Source of the DNA: Acidobacteriota bacterium
GTDB taxonomy: Bacteria; Acidobacteriota; Terriglobia; UBA7540
Reading direction: 5' to 3'
Length of the DNA: 12,700 bases
NCBI GenBank assembly: GCA_003165615.1
Contig: PLWR01000469.1
Location: forward strand, 183 to 12,882
Shown: positions 1 through 7,416 of the stretch, piece after piece
Layout: each line of letters opens with the position of its first letter
Position numbering within the stretch: the stretch's first letter is position 1
Notes under the pieces: model-generated
Databases searched by the model: none
What the model saw: the letters and a program-made list of their open reading frames with translations, nothing else
Told to the model about the DNA's origin: nothing
Made by a program: the position numbers and the translations under genes

Positions 1-104
1 CTTTTCGGCGGAAAGGTATCTGCATTCCCAGCCGCATTATGAGGTTGTGAGCAGGCGGCGGAGTTGGGGTTGAGTCTTTGATTGGAGTCCCAAGAGGGGG
101 TCAT

Positions 105-1439
105 ATGTCCGGAAGTGGGGATCATGTTGTTCGGCTGGGTATCACGGTAGTCTGTAACCCCTTAGAGGTGGGGGGTGATCAGGCCCCAGGTCTACTGGAC
201 CAGATTGAGCAGGCTTTTGCTACGGCGAGTTTCGGAAGACTGGAGATCGTTCGCTCCGCTGAAATCGTGAAAGACCCGGGATCCGCGGTAAAGGTGGGCA
301 GGTTTTTTTACGATCAGCGAGTGGATGCCCTTTGCGTCCTCGCGGCCACTTGGTTTGAGGATTACCTGGTTTTGGACCTTCTGGAAGAATGTGACATTCC
401 CATAATTGCTTGGGCCCGGCCCGGCATGGAGACAGGTTCGCTTTGCGGGATGCAGCAACTTGGCTTCCTGCTCAAACAGCTTGAGAAAACCTATTGCTTC
501 CTCTTTGAGGAGGTGGGGGCTCCGGCGGCGCTCAAACGGTCGTGGGAATTCGCGCGGGCTTCCGCGGTCCGCCGCCAACTGCGGCGCGCCAGAATCGGCT
601 ACCTGGGCCATCGGATTCAAGGGATGACCGAGATCACTGGTCACGAACTGGCGATGAAGAAACTGCTGGGGCCACGAATCGTGGGCATCGATGTCCAGGT
701 CTTTTTGCAGCGTGCCTCGCAGGTTCCGGCTACCTCGATGGCCGGCAGGTGGCAGGGACTTAAGGAGGAAGTGGGTGGAGTAACCGCCACTGAGGGAGCG
801 GGCATCGAGTCGTTACAAGTCCACGCTGCGTTGCAAGAGACGATCCAGGAACTTGGACTTTCCGCAGTGGCGGCGGGCTGCTATCCCCACTTGATGGGCA
901 ACGTGTGCCTGGCAGCGTCCCTGCTGGGGGAGCAGGGGATTCCGGTTTCCTGTGAGGGAGATCTCAATGGCGCGCTAGGGATGTTGATCCTGACCCGGCT
1001 CACGGGCAGCCCTGTGCATAATACGGACCTGCTGGATCCCATCCCGGCGGAGAACGCCATTATCTTCTCGCATTGCGGATCAGGTGGTTTCTCGCTGGCG
1101 GAGCGCCCTTCGGACGTGAAGTTGGCACCCGTGCGCTTGATGAACTGTGGATTATGCTGCCTGTTTCCCGCCCGGCCGGGACCAGTGACTCTGCTCAACA
1201 TTGTGCCCAAGCTTGATGGCTACATCCTGGCGGGCTTATATGGTGAGGCCGTCGAAACGGACATGGTTTTTCCCGGCAATCCGTTACGCGTGCGATTCAA
1301 GTCTGATTACCGCCGGATTCTGTCGTGGATTATCGAAGAGGGCTTAGGCCATCACTGGATGGCTGCCTACGGTGATTTGCGGGAGTCACTGCGCGACCTT
1401 GCGACCATGGATGGATGCACGTGGCTTGGGGCTGAGTGA
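105..1439 (+). CDS. L-fucose/L-arabinose isomerase-fold sugar isomerase
   Basis: A 444-residue protein of the L-fucose/L-arabinose isomerase superfamily, whose members interconvert aldoses and ketoses with a divalent metal (usually Mn2+). The C-terminal half is recognisable: the stretch around residues 258-311 contains CYPHLMGNVC, SCEGDLNGAL and HNTDLLD, followed by FSHCGSGG near 321-328 and GLGHHW near 413-418. By analogy with E. coli FucI (Glu337, Asp361, His528), the metal ligands should be Glu284, Asp308 and His416 or His417. The protein is clearly shorter than FucI (about 590 residues), the loss being in the N-terminal domains, as in many fucose-isomerase-like proteins of unknown substrate. 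The ATG at 105 is preferred over an in-frame TTG at 78 because AGAGGGGG lies at 93-100, a good Shine-Dalgarno spacing. It is the first gene of the cluster, 211 bp ahead of the UROD-like gene. The fold is a confident call; the sugar is not known. Confidence 0.82.
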   Translation: MSGSGDHVVRLGITVVCNPLEVGGDQAPGLLDQIEQAFATASFGRLEIVRSAEIVKDPGSAVKVGRFFYDQRVDALCVLAATWFEDYLVLDLLEECDIPIIAWARPGMETGSLCGMQQLGFLLKQLEKTYCFLFEEVGAPAALKRSWEFARASAVRRQLRRARIGYLGHRIQGMTEITGHELAMKKLLGPRIVGIDVQVFLQRASQVPATSMAGRWQGLKEEVGGVTATEGAGIESLQVHAALQETIQELGLSAVAAGCYPHLMGNVCLAASLLGEQGIPVSCEGDLNGALGMLILTRLTGSPVHNTDLLDPIPAENAIIFSHCGSGGFSLAERPSDVKLAPVRLMNCGLCCLFPARPGPVTLLNIVPKLDGYILAGLYGEAVETDMVFPGNPLRVRFKSDYRRILSWIIEEGLGHHWMAAYGDLRESLRDLATMDGCTWLGAE

Positions 1440-1650
1440 GCAGGGGAAGGGGAATTGTCTAGCCCTGGTCGTGATCAGGCATGCCCGGGCCGACGCAATG
1501 GGGATTTTAGCGTGTTTTGACGCCCTATTCACCGGGCACTGAGGGAGAGGGGACCGGTGGATTTTGGGGAATTCTCAATATGACCGTGCGGCAATAATAA
1601 GCGGGTTATCCCCCTGCAATCCCATTTTTGATTCGAAGGGAACTTTACCT

Positions 1651-2895
1651 ATGAATTCGCGTGAGCGCTTGTTGGCAGTGATCCGATACGAAAAGCCTGA
1701 TCACGTGCCGATGTACTGTTGGTGTTTTGGTTTTCCGGCGCCACCGCACCTGGCGTGGCAACAGGACGGGCGTGACGTCCCCTTCTGGTACACGATGCGG
1801 CTTGAGCACCTCCATACCTTGCCGGAGCCGTGGACCGTCCAACATGACTTCGAGAGAGTGCACCGCTGGTTCAGCCTGGGGCTGGATGATGTTTTGGACG
1901 TTTCACCACCTTGGGGAATGCACCCCGACGTGACTTTTCGCGATTGGCAGGAGCCACCCTCAGCCACCGAGCCGCACTGGCTTCTCTGCCGCGATTACAA
2001 CACGCCGGCAGGTGTCCTTCGCCACCGCGTGCGAAGAACTGATGAAAATGTCGAGCCCGGTTGGGTGGTTCAGCCAGACAAGCTGGTACTCATTGAGGAC
2101 TTTAACATTCCGCGTGGGGTGAAGCATGCGGTGGCCGGCCCCGAGGACCTTCCCAAGGTGAAGTACCTCCTGCAAGACCCTAATGCCAGCCAACTCGCGG
2201 ACTATCGGGAGAGGATGGCGCAAGTCCGCCGCTTCGCCGACGAGCACGGAGTGCTGGTGCAGGGCTGGAGCGCCTACGGCTTGGACCTTGCTGCATGGCT
2301 TTGCGGTGTCGAGCCGCTGGTGATGGCCGCCATGACCGAGCCCGAATTCTTCCATGAACTCATGGCGATCATCGACGCCTTTGACCATCGGCGGACCGAA
2401 ATCATGCTGGAAGTGGGCGGTGTGGATCTCGTGGTGGAGCGCGGCTGGTACAGTTCCACCGATTTCTGGTCGCCCACCCTCTTTGAACGATTCCTTCTGC
2501 CTGGACTTAAGAAACTTGTCACCACGGTGCATCAGGCCGGGAAGCATTTTGGCTTCGTCATGACCACGGGAACCCTGGCCATGTCCAAAGTGCTGCTGGA
2601 GTCCGGGATCGATCTGCTCTACTACATTGATCCCGTGCAGGGTAAGCCTGATCTTGACGAGGTCAAAAGGAGATTCAAAGGCCGCATTGCCATGGCAGGT
2701 GGGGTCAGCAGCGCCGTGACGCTGCACGGAGGGTCACGCAAGGAGATCCGGCAGGCCGTTCAAACTGCGGTCAGCAAACTGGGCCCGGATGGCTTCATTC
2801 TGGCCCCTGTTGACGCTATTTTCCCTGACACACCGTGGTCGGGCCTGGAAGCCATGATTGAAGCCTGGCGTGAATTTAGAGAAGTGGGTTTGTAA
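1651..2895 (+). CDS. Uroporphyrinogen decarboxylase-fold (URO-D superfamily) protein
   Basis: A 414-residue cytosolic TIM-barrel protein of the URO-D superfamily. The opening SRERLLAVIRYEKPDHVP (residues 3-20) is typical of the family's start, and the end (AMAGGVSSAVTL near 347-358, then DGFILAPVDAIFPDTPW near 380-396) has its glycine-rich strand and C-terminal loop. It lacks the N-terminal RQAGR motif of heme-pathway UroD. At the position where MtaA/CmuA-type corrinoid methyltransferases carry His-x-Cys it reads KHFGFVMTTG (298-307), so the His (299) is present but the Cys is not. It is therefore probably neither HemE nor a standard methyltransferase. Such URO-D paralogues occur in carbohydrate clusters of soil bacteria without an assigned role. 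The ATG at 1651 is preferred to an in-frame TTG at 1564, because residues between the two do not look family-like and GAAGGG precedes the ATG. Function unknown. Confidence 0.85.
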   Translation: MNSRERLLAVIRYEKPDHVPMYCWCFGFPAPPHLAWQQDGRDVPFWYTMRLEHLHTLPEPWTVQHDFERVHRWFSLGLDDVLDVSPPWGMHPDVTFRDWQEPPSATEPHWLLCRDYNTPAGVLRHRVRRTDENVEPGWVVQPDKLVLIEDFNIPRGVKHAVAGPEDLPKVKYLLQDPNASQLADYRERMAQVRRFADEHGVLVQGWSAYGLDLAAWLCGVEPLVMAAMTEPEFFHELMAIIDAFDHRRTEIMLEVGGVDLVVERGWYSSTDFWSPTLFERFLLPGLKKLVTTVHQAGKHFGFVMTTGTLAMSKVLLESGIDLLYYIDPVQGKPDLDEVKRRFKGRIAMAGGVSSAVTLHGGSRKEIRQAVQTAVSKLGPDGFILAPVDAIFPDTPWSGLEAMIEAWREFREVGL

Positions 2896-2952
2896 TCCGC
2901 TAATCCGTCCCGGTTTGGGGATTGGCAAAATGTACTCTTAACCTGATCATAT

Positions 2953-3072
2953 CCTAGGAGCGTATCCGAGAAAAGCAATCTCCAACCAAGAATCAATAAC
3001 TTACAGAAGGCTCTAAGTCTCTAACCTATTGATTCTACGTCGGACGAATTAATTCTCGGACACGCTTCTAGG
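2953..3072. repeat. 120-bp imperfect palindrome, MITE-like
   Basis: The outer 20 bases at 2953-2972 and 3053-3072 are inverted copies of one another with 18 of 20 matching (CCTAGGAGCGTATCCGAGAA on the left). An inner perfect 9-bp pair, GAATCAATA at 2990-2998 and TATTGATTC at 3027-3035, lies on the same axis, so the whole 120 bases can fold into one long interrupted hairpin. The stretch is more AT-rich than its neighbours and encodes nothing. These are traits of a miniature inverted-repeat element or of a large hairpin in the transcript. No clear target-site duplication was seen beyond a possible extra T/A pair at the ends. The right arm merges with the AGGAGG ribosome binding site of the next ORF. 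No parent transposon is identified. Confidence 0.6.
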
Positions 3073-3075
3073 AGG
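3070..3075 (+). promoter_or_regulatory. Shine-Dalgarno site at the palindrome edge
   Basis: AGGAGG sits 5 bases before the ATG at 3081. Its first three bases belong to the right arm of the 120-bp palindrome, so folding of the hairpin would partly bury it. This consensus-strength site explains the start chosen for the xylose isomerase fragment. Confidence 0.6.
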
Positions 3076-3080
3076 ACACG

Positions 3081-3413
3081 ATGACCGAAGGCAATACCTC
3101 ATATCGTTTTTCATTTGGACCGTGGAACATCAGTGAAGGGGCCGATCCCTTTGGCCCGGTGGTGCGCGAGCCCATGAGTTTCCTGGAAAAAGTCAAAATC
3201 GCCAAACAATTGGGGGTTGACGCTCTACAATTTCATGACGACGATGCTGTGCCTGACCTCGATTCGCGCAGCCCGGCGGAAACCACCCAACAAGCCCGCG
3301 CCACCAGGCAAATTCTGGAGGACCATGGCCTGGCGGCGGAGTTTGTGGCGCCGCGGATCTGGTTCAGGGGGCTGAGCCGACTGGAACCTGATGAGAAAAG
3401 AGGAGCTATGTAA
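3081..3413 (+). pseudogene. Truncated xylose isomerase (N-terminal fragment)
   Basis: A 110-residue ORF whose first 95 residues match the start of actinobacterial-type (class I) xylose isomerase: RFSFGPWNISEGADPFG (residues 9-25) and LGVDALQFHDDDAVPD (44-59). The FHDDD motif holds the catalytic His (His52 here) and Asp (Asp55 here) corresponding to His54/Asp57 of Streptomyces XylA. The complete enzyme has about 390 residues and takes its metal ligands (Glu, Asp, His) from later strands, all of which are missing, so no activity is possible. Homology ends after RIWF (near base 3365) and the last 15 residues are unrelated, which points to an internal deletion. The stop codon overlaps the start of the dehydratase gene (TAATG at 3411-3415), and the AGGAG used by that gene lies inside this ORF (3401-3405). 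The fragment may survive as a translated leader coupled to the next gene; this is inference. Confidence 0.75.
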
Positions 3414-4621
3414 TGAAAATAACCAATGTGGACTGCACAGTGTTGCTGACGCCGGATTACAACGCTGAGGCCTGTGATTCCGCGCAGGACACGATTGTTG
3501 TCAGGGTGCACACCGACGAAGGCATCACCGGGATCGGCGAAGTGGATTCGAATCCCTGGGTCGTTAAAGCGCTGATCGAGGCGCCGGGGTCCCACAGCAT
3601 GGCACTAGGTCTCACGGATTTGCTGGTGGGGCAAGATCCCACTCAACCCCCGGCAATATGGGATCGTCTCTACACTTTTTCCGCCATGACGGGAAGGCGT
3701 GGAGCCGGCATCTGCGCGATTGGCGCCCTGGACATGGCCATCTGGGATATCTACGGCAAGGCGACCGGCAAGCCGGTGTGGCAATTGCTGGGTGGAGCTC
3801 GGCAGGAATTCATTACGCCCTACGCGAGCTTGATGCCGGATGGCCGGACGCTTGCGGAGTATCGCCAGAGCTTGCTCGAAAAAGTGCGCTGGGCACAGAG
3901 TTTCGGTTTCAGAGCCGCCAAGCTGGAGGTTTGCATCAAGGGTCCCTACTCACACAATCATCTTCACGAAGGTGACGACGCCATTGTGGAGCTGGTGGCC
4001 GCCTGCCGGGAGGCGACTGGCCCAGCGATGACGCTGATGGTCGACGTGGCGTATTGCTGGTCTGATTGGAAGGAAGCCCTCCGTATCCTCCGCCGTCTGG
4101 AAGAATACGACATCTTCTTTGTCGAGACCCCTCTGCCCTCGGATGATCTGGAAGGTTACAAGAAGTTATCTGATGCCACTCCAATCCGAATTGCCGCCGG
4201 CGAGTGGCTCCAAACTCGCTTCGAGTTCGCGGAACTGATGGAACGCGGAGGCATTGACGTGGTGCAACCGGACATTGGCCGCGTGGGAGGGATTACCGAA
4301 GCGGTGCGCGTCGTTCAAATGGCCCAAAACCGTGGCAAGATCATAGTCCCTCATTGCTGGAAGACCGGAATCAGCGTCGCGGCCACCGCTCATGTGGCTG
4401 CCGTTGCCTCCAATTGCCGATTCATGGAAGTCCAACCGTCTCCCGTGGCCTATTCCCGGTTGCGCAGAGAGCTTGTGGAGGAAGAAATCAAGGTTGTGAA
4501 TGGAAAGATCCCCCTGCCCCAAAGGCCGGGGCTGGGGTTCGAACTTCGGCCAGCCGCATTCACTGAGTTCGCGGCCGTCGCGGAACAAAAGTACGAGATT
4601 GGGAAGGGCGTTGTTTCCTGA
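3413..4621 (+). CDS. Mandelate racemase/muconate lactonizing family sugar-acid dehydratase
   Basis: A 402-residue enolase-superfamily protein, full length. The N-terminal capping domain (about 1-125) ends in ALDMAIWDIYGKATGKP, and the TIM barrel follows. Metal ligands are Asp211 (MVDVAYCW), Glu238 (FVETPLP) and Glu264 (AAGEW). An Asp287 (VVQPDIGR) and His314 (IVPHCWKTG) pair reproduces the catalytic dyad of the mandelate racemase subgroup, with Glu339 (FMEVQPSP) as the likely third acid. The 27-26-23-27 residue spacings from Asp211 to His314 match mandelate racemase within one residue. The usual K-x-K pair is K-x-E here (Lys170, Glu172). Subgroup members mostly dehydrate aldonates such as rhamnonate, fuconate, gluconate or galactarate to 2-keto-3-deoxy acids. 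The start is set by AGGAG at 3401-3405 and overlaps the preceding stop codon. A sugar-acid dehydratase is likely; the substrate cannot be read from sequence. Confidence 0.88.
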   Translation: MKITNVDCTVLLTPDYNAEACDSAQDTIVVRVHTDEGITGIGEVDSNPWVVKALIEAPGSHSMALGLTDLLVGQDPTQPPAIWDRLYTFSAMTGRRGAGICAIGALDMAIWDIYGKATGKPVWQLLGGARQEFITPYASLMPDGRTLAEYRQSLLEKVRWAQSFGFRAAKLEVCIKGPYSHNHLHEGDDAIVELVAACREATGPAMTLMVDVAYCWSDWKEALRILRRLEEYDIFFVETPLPSDDLEGYKKLSDATPIRIAAGEWLQTRFEFAELMERGGIDVVQPDIGRVGGITEAVRVVQMAQNRGKIIVPHCWKTGISVAATAHVAAVASNCRFMEVQPSPVAYSRLRRELVEEEIKVVNGKIPLPQRPGLGFELRPAAFTEFAAVAEQKYEIGKGVVS

Positions 4622-4710
4622 ACCTCCCCGTGGCAGGAATTGACAATTTTGACCACCTGTCCAAACCCGTGGGCTATCAATTGTTGAGTTCTGAAAGGGG
4701 ACGAAGAAAA

Positions 4711-5682
4711 TTGAAGATCTCTAAGCGTTCCATTGTCGATGTGAGTTTGCTCATGCTGGTCAATATCATGTGGGCAGCGCAATATGCTGCCTACAAGACC
4801 GCGACGGAAAAGATGGGGCCCATCACTGTGAGCGCTTGGACCTTTCTCTTTGCCGCGCTTGTCCTTTTGCCGTTTCTAGCGCGGGAACGCCACCAACGCC
4901 CGGGCCCCGGAGATTTTCCTGCCGGGACCTCCCGCGCCATTACCCCAGGGGAGCGGTCGCTGTTGAACAAACGAAACATCATCGGCTTTCTGGTGCTTGG
5001 GGTTCTGGGGCTCATCCCCGCATCCGCCTTCCTGGCCTGGGGCATAGACCGGTCCACCGCCTCCAATGCTTCGCTCATTTATCTTACGGTCCCTATTATT
5101 ACTGCAATTCTGGCCTCCATTATCCTTAAGGAGAAGATGACATGGGTTCGATGGGGGAGTTTGTTTGTTGCCTTGGCAGGGGTGCTGATCCTTTCCGACG
5201 TCGATTGGCGTCATCTGGAAGTTACCAGCGGCAAGTTCCTTCTTGGAAACCTGCTGGTCCTTATAGCCTGTAGCTCCAGTTCCTTCTTCAACGTTTTCTG
5301 CAAGGAGCTCTTACGACGCTTTACGGTGCTGGAAGTGTTGGTTTACGGATATCTGCTTGCCGTGGTGGTAAGTCTGCCTCTTCTGGTCTGGGTTGAGCCC
5401 ATTTCCTGGGGAGCGGTCAGAGGTTACAGACTTAGCACTTGGTTTTCTGTGCTGGTGTTGAGCGTATTCAGTTGGGGACTAGCGATGGTGCTGTGGGGGT
5501 TTCTCTTGAAGCGACTGGACGTGAGCCAGGCCTCCGTGTCGATCTACCTCCTGCCATTCTTTGGTGTTATTATCTCCGCCGTGACCCTCCACGAGAGGAT
5601 TACTCCCACAATGATTGTTGGGGGAATCGTCACTTTGGCGGGGACCATTCTGATCACGAGTCTAGACCCATCTTCAAGCTGA
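4711..5682 (+). CDS. EamA/DMT superfamily permease
   Basis: An inner-membrane transporter of the drug/metabolite (EamA) family, about 323 residues with about ten hydrophobic segments in two repeats. The first repeat runs from about 8 to 162 and includes the conserved TASNASLIYLTVPIITAI stretch before ILKEKMTW. The second runs from about 175 to 318 and ends with SVSIYLLPFFGVIISAV followed by LHERITP. A longer hydrophilic loop (about 58-90) separates the second and third segments. A TTG at 4711 is chosen, with AAGGGG at 4695-4700. A GTG at 4630 is in frame but would add 27 polar residues and has no clear ribosome binding site. Family members export or import amino acids, nucleotides, sugars or acids and sequence does not tell which. 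Lying between the dehydratase (89 bp) and the SDR (35 bp), it probably moves the cluster's substrate or product. Confidence 0.87.
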   Translation: MKISKRSIVDVSLLMLVNIMWAAQYAAYKTATEKMGPITVSAWTFLFAALVLLPFLARERHQRPGPGDFPAGTSRAITPGERSLLNKRNIIGFLVLGVLGLIPASAFLAWGIDRSTASNASLIYLTVPIITAILASIILKEKMTWVRWGSLFVALAGVLILSDVDWRHLEVTSGKFLLGNLLVLIACSSSSFFNVFCKELLRRFTVLEVLVYGYLLAVVVSLPLLVWVEPISWGAVRGYRLSTWFSVLVLSVFSWGLAMVLWGFLLKRLDVSQASVSIYLLPFFGVIISAVTLHERITPTMIVGGIVTLAGTILITSLDPSSS

Positions 5683-5717
5683 CGACTGCTCCGGGGTTCA
5701 GGGTGAGGAACATGAGC

Positions 5718-6485
5718 ATGAAACTTGAAGGTCGAGTGGCCATTGTGACCGGTGCGGCCTCAGGTATTGGCCGCGCCATAGCCCGGGAGTTCGCGCGGGA
5801 AGGCGCCAAGGTCGCGGCGGTTGATCTGAATCCGCTCGTCAATACTGTCTGCAGCGTTATTGAAGAGCAGGGTGGTAAAGTCAACCCCCACGTTTTTGAT
5901 GTCACGGACCATGATGCTTACCAGAAATGCGTGGCGGAAGTTATCAAAGAGAACGGCAAAATCGATATTCTGGTCAACAACGCTGCCATCTCATTTTACG
6001 CCGACATCCTGAACGACACGCTTGAACAATGGAGAAGGACCCAGGCCGTCAATTTGGAGGCCGTTTACTGGGGATGTAAGCTGGTTGCCCCTCACATGGC
6101 AAACCAGCGCCGGGGGCGCATCATCAGCCTCACTTCCATCCAGGCGCTGACCCCGCAAGGTGAAGTGGGGGCCTATACTGCCACTAAAGGAGCGATTATA
6201 AGTTTTACGAAGTCCTTGGCTGTGGAATTGGCCCCGTATGGTGTACTTGCCAACGCTATTGCCCCTGGTTGTATTCACACCCCCCTTTCGATTGTTAAAG
6301 GTGTGGACGAAACCCGAACCGAATCATTTCAAGAATGGTATGTGAAGAATCGAAAGATCCCTCTGGCGCGGCCGGGAGAGCCGGAGGAGATTGCCCGCGT
6401 CGCTGTTTTTCTGGCCTCCGACGATTCCTCATATATTACCGGCCAAACCGTGGTTGTGGATGGCGGTCTCACCATAACGTTTTGA
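5718..6485 (+). CDS. Short-chain dehydrogenase/reductase (SDR), NAD-type
   Basis: A classical SDR of 255 residues. The Rossmann motif TGAASGIG (11-18), NNAA (87-90), Asn112, Ser140 in SLTSIQ, and Tyr153-x-x-x-Lys157 in AYTATKGA form the complete cofactor and catalytic set. The end (ITGQTVVVDGG) is typical of the FabG/glucose-dehydrogenase-like branch. Asp36 at the end of the second strand (AAVDLN) favours NAD(H) over NADP(H). It oxidises or reduces a hydroxyl group; next to a sugar-acid dehydratase and a lactonase, a sugar or sugar-acid dehydrogenase is the likely role. GAGGA at 5705-5709 fits the ATG at 5718 (8-base spacer) better than the ATG at 5712, which would add only Met-Ser. It follows the permease by 35 bases and is probably cotranscribed with it. 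Confidence 0.9.
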   Translation: MKLEGRVAIVTGAASGIGRAIAREFAREGAKVAAVDLNPLVNTVCSVIEEQGGKVNPHVFDVTDHDAYQKCVAEVIKENGKIDILVNNAAISFYADILNDTLEQWRRTQAVNLEAVYWGCKLVAPHMANQRRGRIISLTSIQALTPQGEVGAYTATKGAIISFTKSLAVELAPYGVLANAIAPGCIHTPLSIVKGVDETRTESFQEWYVKNRKIPLARPGEPEEIARVAVFLASDDSSYITGQTVVVDGGLTITF

Positions 6486-6532
6486 ACCATGTGAGTTTTA
6501 GAACTTGAAGCCCCGCTGGGTGAGTTAATTCC

Positions 6533-7102
6533 GTGGATTACAACATCACACGTCGTTCGTTCGGGCAAATTCTAGGTGGAGTTGTTCTCAGCGGATCGAG
6601 CCTCATCCATTCCGCAATCCCCATACCGGCGGGCGCCCCAATAGAAACGAGTGAGAGCGCAATTTTCCCGTATGGCACGCGCGTTTACCGCGAGCCGTAT
6701 TTATTACTCGAACTACTGCGCTCGGAAATGGCGCTTTTGAAGAAAATGGGGTTTACCATGATCAAGATCCTGGAATCGTAGTCCATGGACGAGCAGCGCG
6801 AGGGAGAAATCAACCTGGAGACTGTCGCGCAGGTGGTTTTCGACGCGCGGCAAAACGGCCTGCTGGTCTATTTTGGGATCACCATGGAGCAGGCCCCTGG
6901 GTGGTTCTGGGAAAAATACCCCGACGCCACCATGGTTTATGAAAACGGCTGGCTCCAGAACGACCCCACGCATGCAGGAGTTGTCGCCCTGGAAAACTAC
7001 AAGACCGCCAATGATCTCGCGGAGGCAGAATTGCCGCCAGCGCCGGGCGGCGTTCGAGTTGAGGTGGCGTCTCTTGACGTCCGCTGCCTGATGCTGGAGT
7101 AG
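6533..7102 (+). pseudogene. Beta-galactosidase (GH42-type) pseudogene: nonsense codon plus internal deletion
   Basis: One reading frame holds a Tat-type signal (TRRSFGQILGG, residues 6-16, from a GTG start) and then the front of a GH42-like glycosidase barrel: ELLRSEMALLKKMGFTMIKI (60-79) and GLLVYFGITMEQAPGWFW (109-126). It is broken twice. An in-frame TAG at 6779-6781 stands where relatives probably have Trp, so a single TGG-to-TAG change would explain it. After NDPT (near base 6970) the sequence jumps to about 44 residues resembling the extreme C-terminus of such proteins (VRVEVASLDVRCLMLE). Several hundred residues, including the catalytic acids, are absent; complete GH42 enzymes have about 650-700 residues. 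The signal indicates that the ancestor was exported. The exact GH family is uncertain because only the ends remain. Confidence 0.72.
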
Positions 7103-7416
7103 CGCTGAGCTTCAGCTCAGCACATGCCGGTCTCAAAGCCGGCGATTCATTTACAAACATCTCTTACACGCCGTTGGCAGGGAGAATGATGGGTGACACT
7201 TACCGTCGTGAACCGATGAAGGGAAGCTATGTCAACGAGTTCAGGCTGAGTCGATTTTAGTGATCTGGGTTAACCCCCAGTCCCGGCGACGGTAAACCTG
7301 AATGTCATTATTGCTTGGTGATGGAATATTACGGTCTTTAAGCCCTAGTTAAAGCGAGTTTAGCAATTCATCTGGAACAAGCAGGAATAGTGACAAAGTA
7401 ATGGGGGGAATCTCAA
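7103..7416. other. Non-coding gap with small inverted repeats before the aminotransferase
   Basis: No credible gene lies here. Just after the pseudogene stop is a perfect 7-bp hairpin, GCTGAGC (7104-7110), TTCA loop, GCTCAGC (7115-7121). A 5-bp one follows (GCCGG at 7126-7130 with CCGGC at 7139-7143). Neither has a T-run, so intrinsic termination is only possible. Further down, CTTTAA (7336-7341) and TTAAAG (7349-7354) form an inverted repeat around a 7-base spacer, upstream of the aminotransferase start. It could be an operator, but no regulator is known. A run of Gs at about 7403-7408 supplies the Shine-Dalgarno for the ATG at 7417. A promoter for the right-hand genes probably lies here, but no convincing -35/-10 pair was found. 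Confidence 0.4.

Noticed and set aside
2..73. 24-codon open stretch ending in TGA, possibly the C-terminus of an upstream gene
   Set aside because: Too short for any family match and the other frames are only slightly less open; left unannotated.
192..644. Open frame of 150 codons on the minus strand
   Set aside because: Antisense shadow of the isomerase gene with no family-like motifs.
1960..2727. Open frame of 255 codons on the minus strand
   Set aside because: Lies fully opposite the URO-D-fold gene; His/Gly-rich composition typical of an antisense shadow.
7104..7143. Intrinsic terminator after the glycosidase pseudogene
   Set aside because: The stems are clear but no T-run follows, so it is described only as a hairpin.
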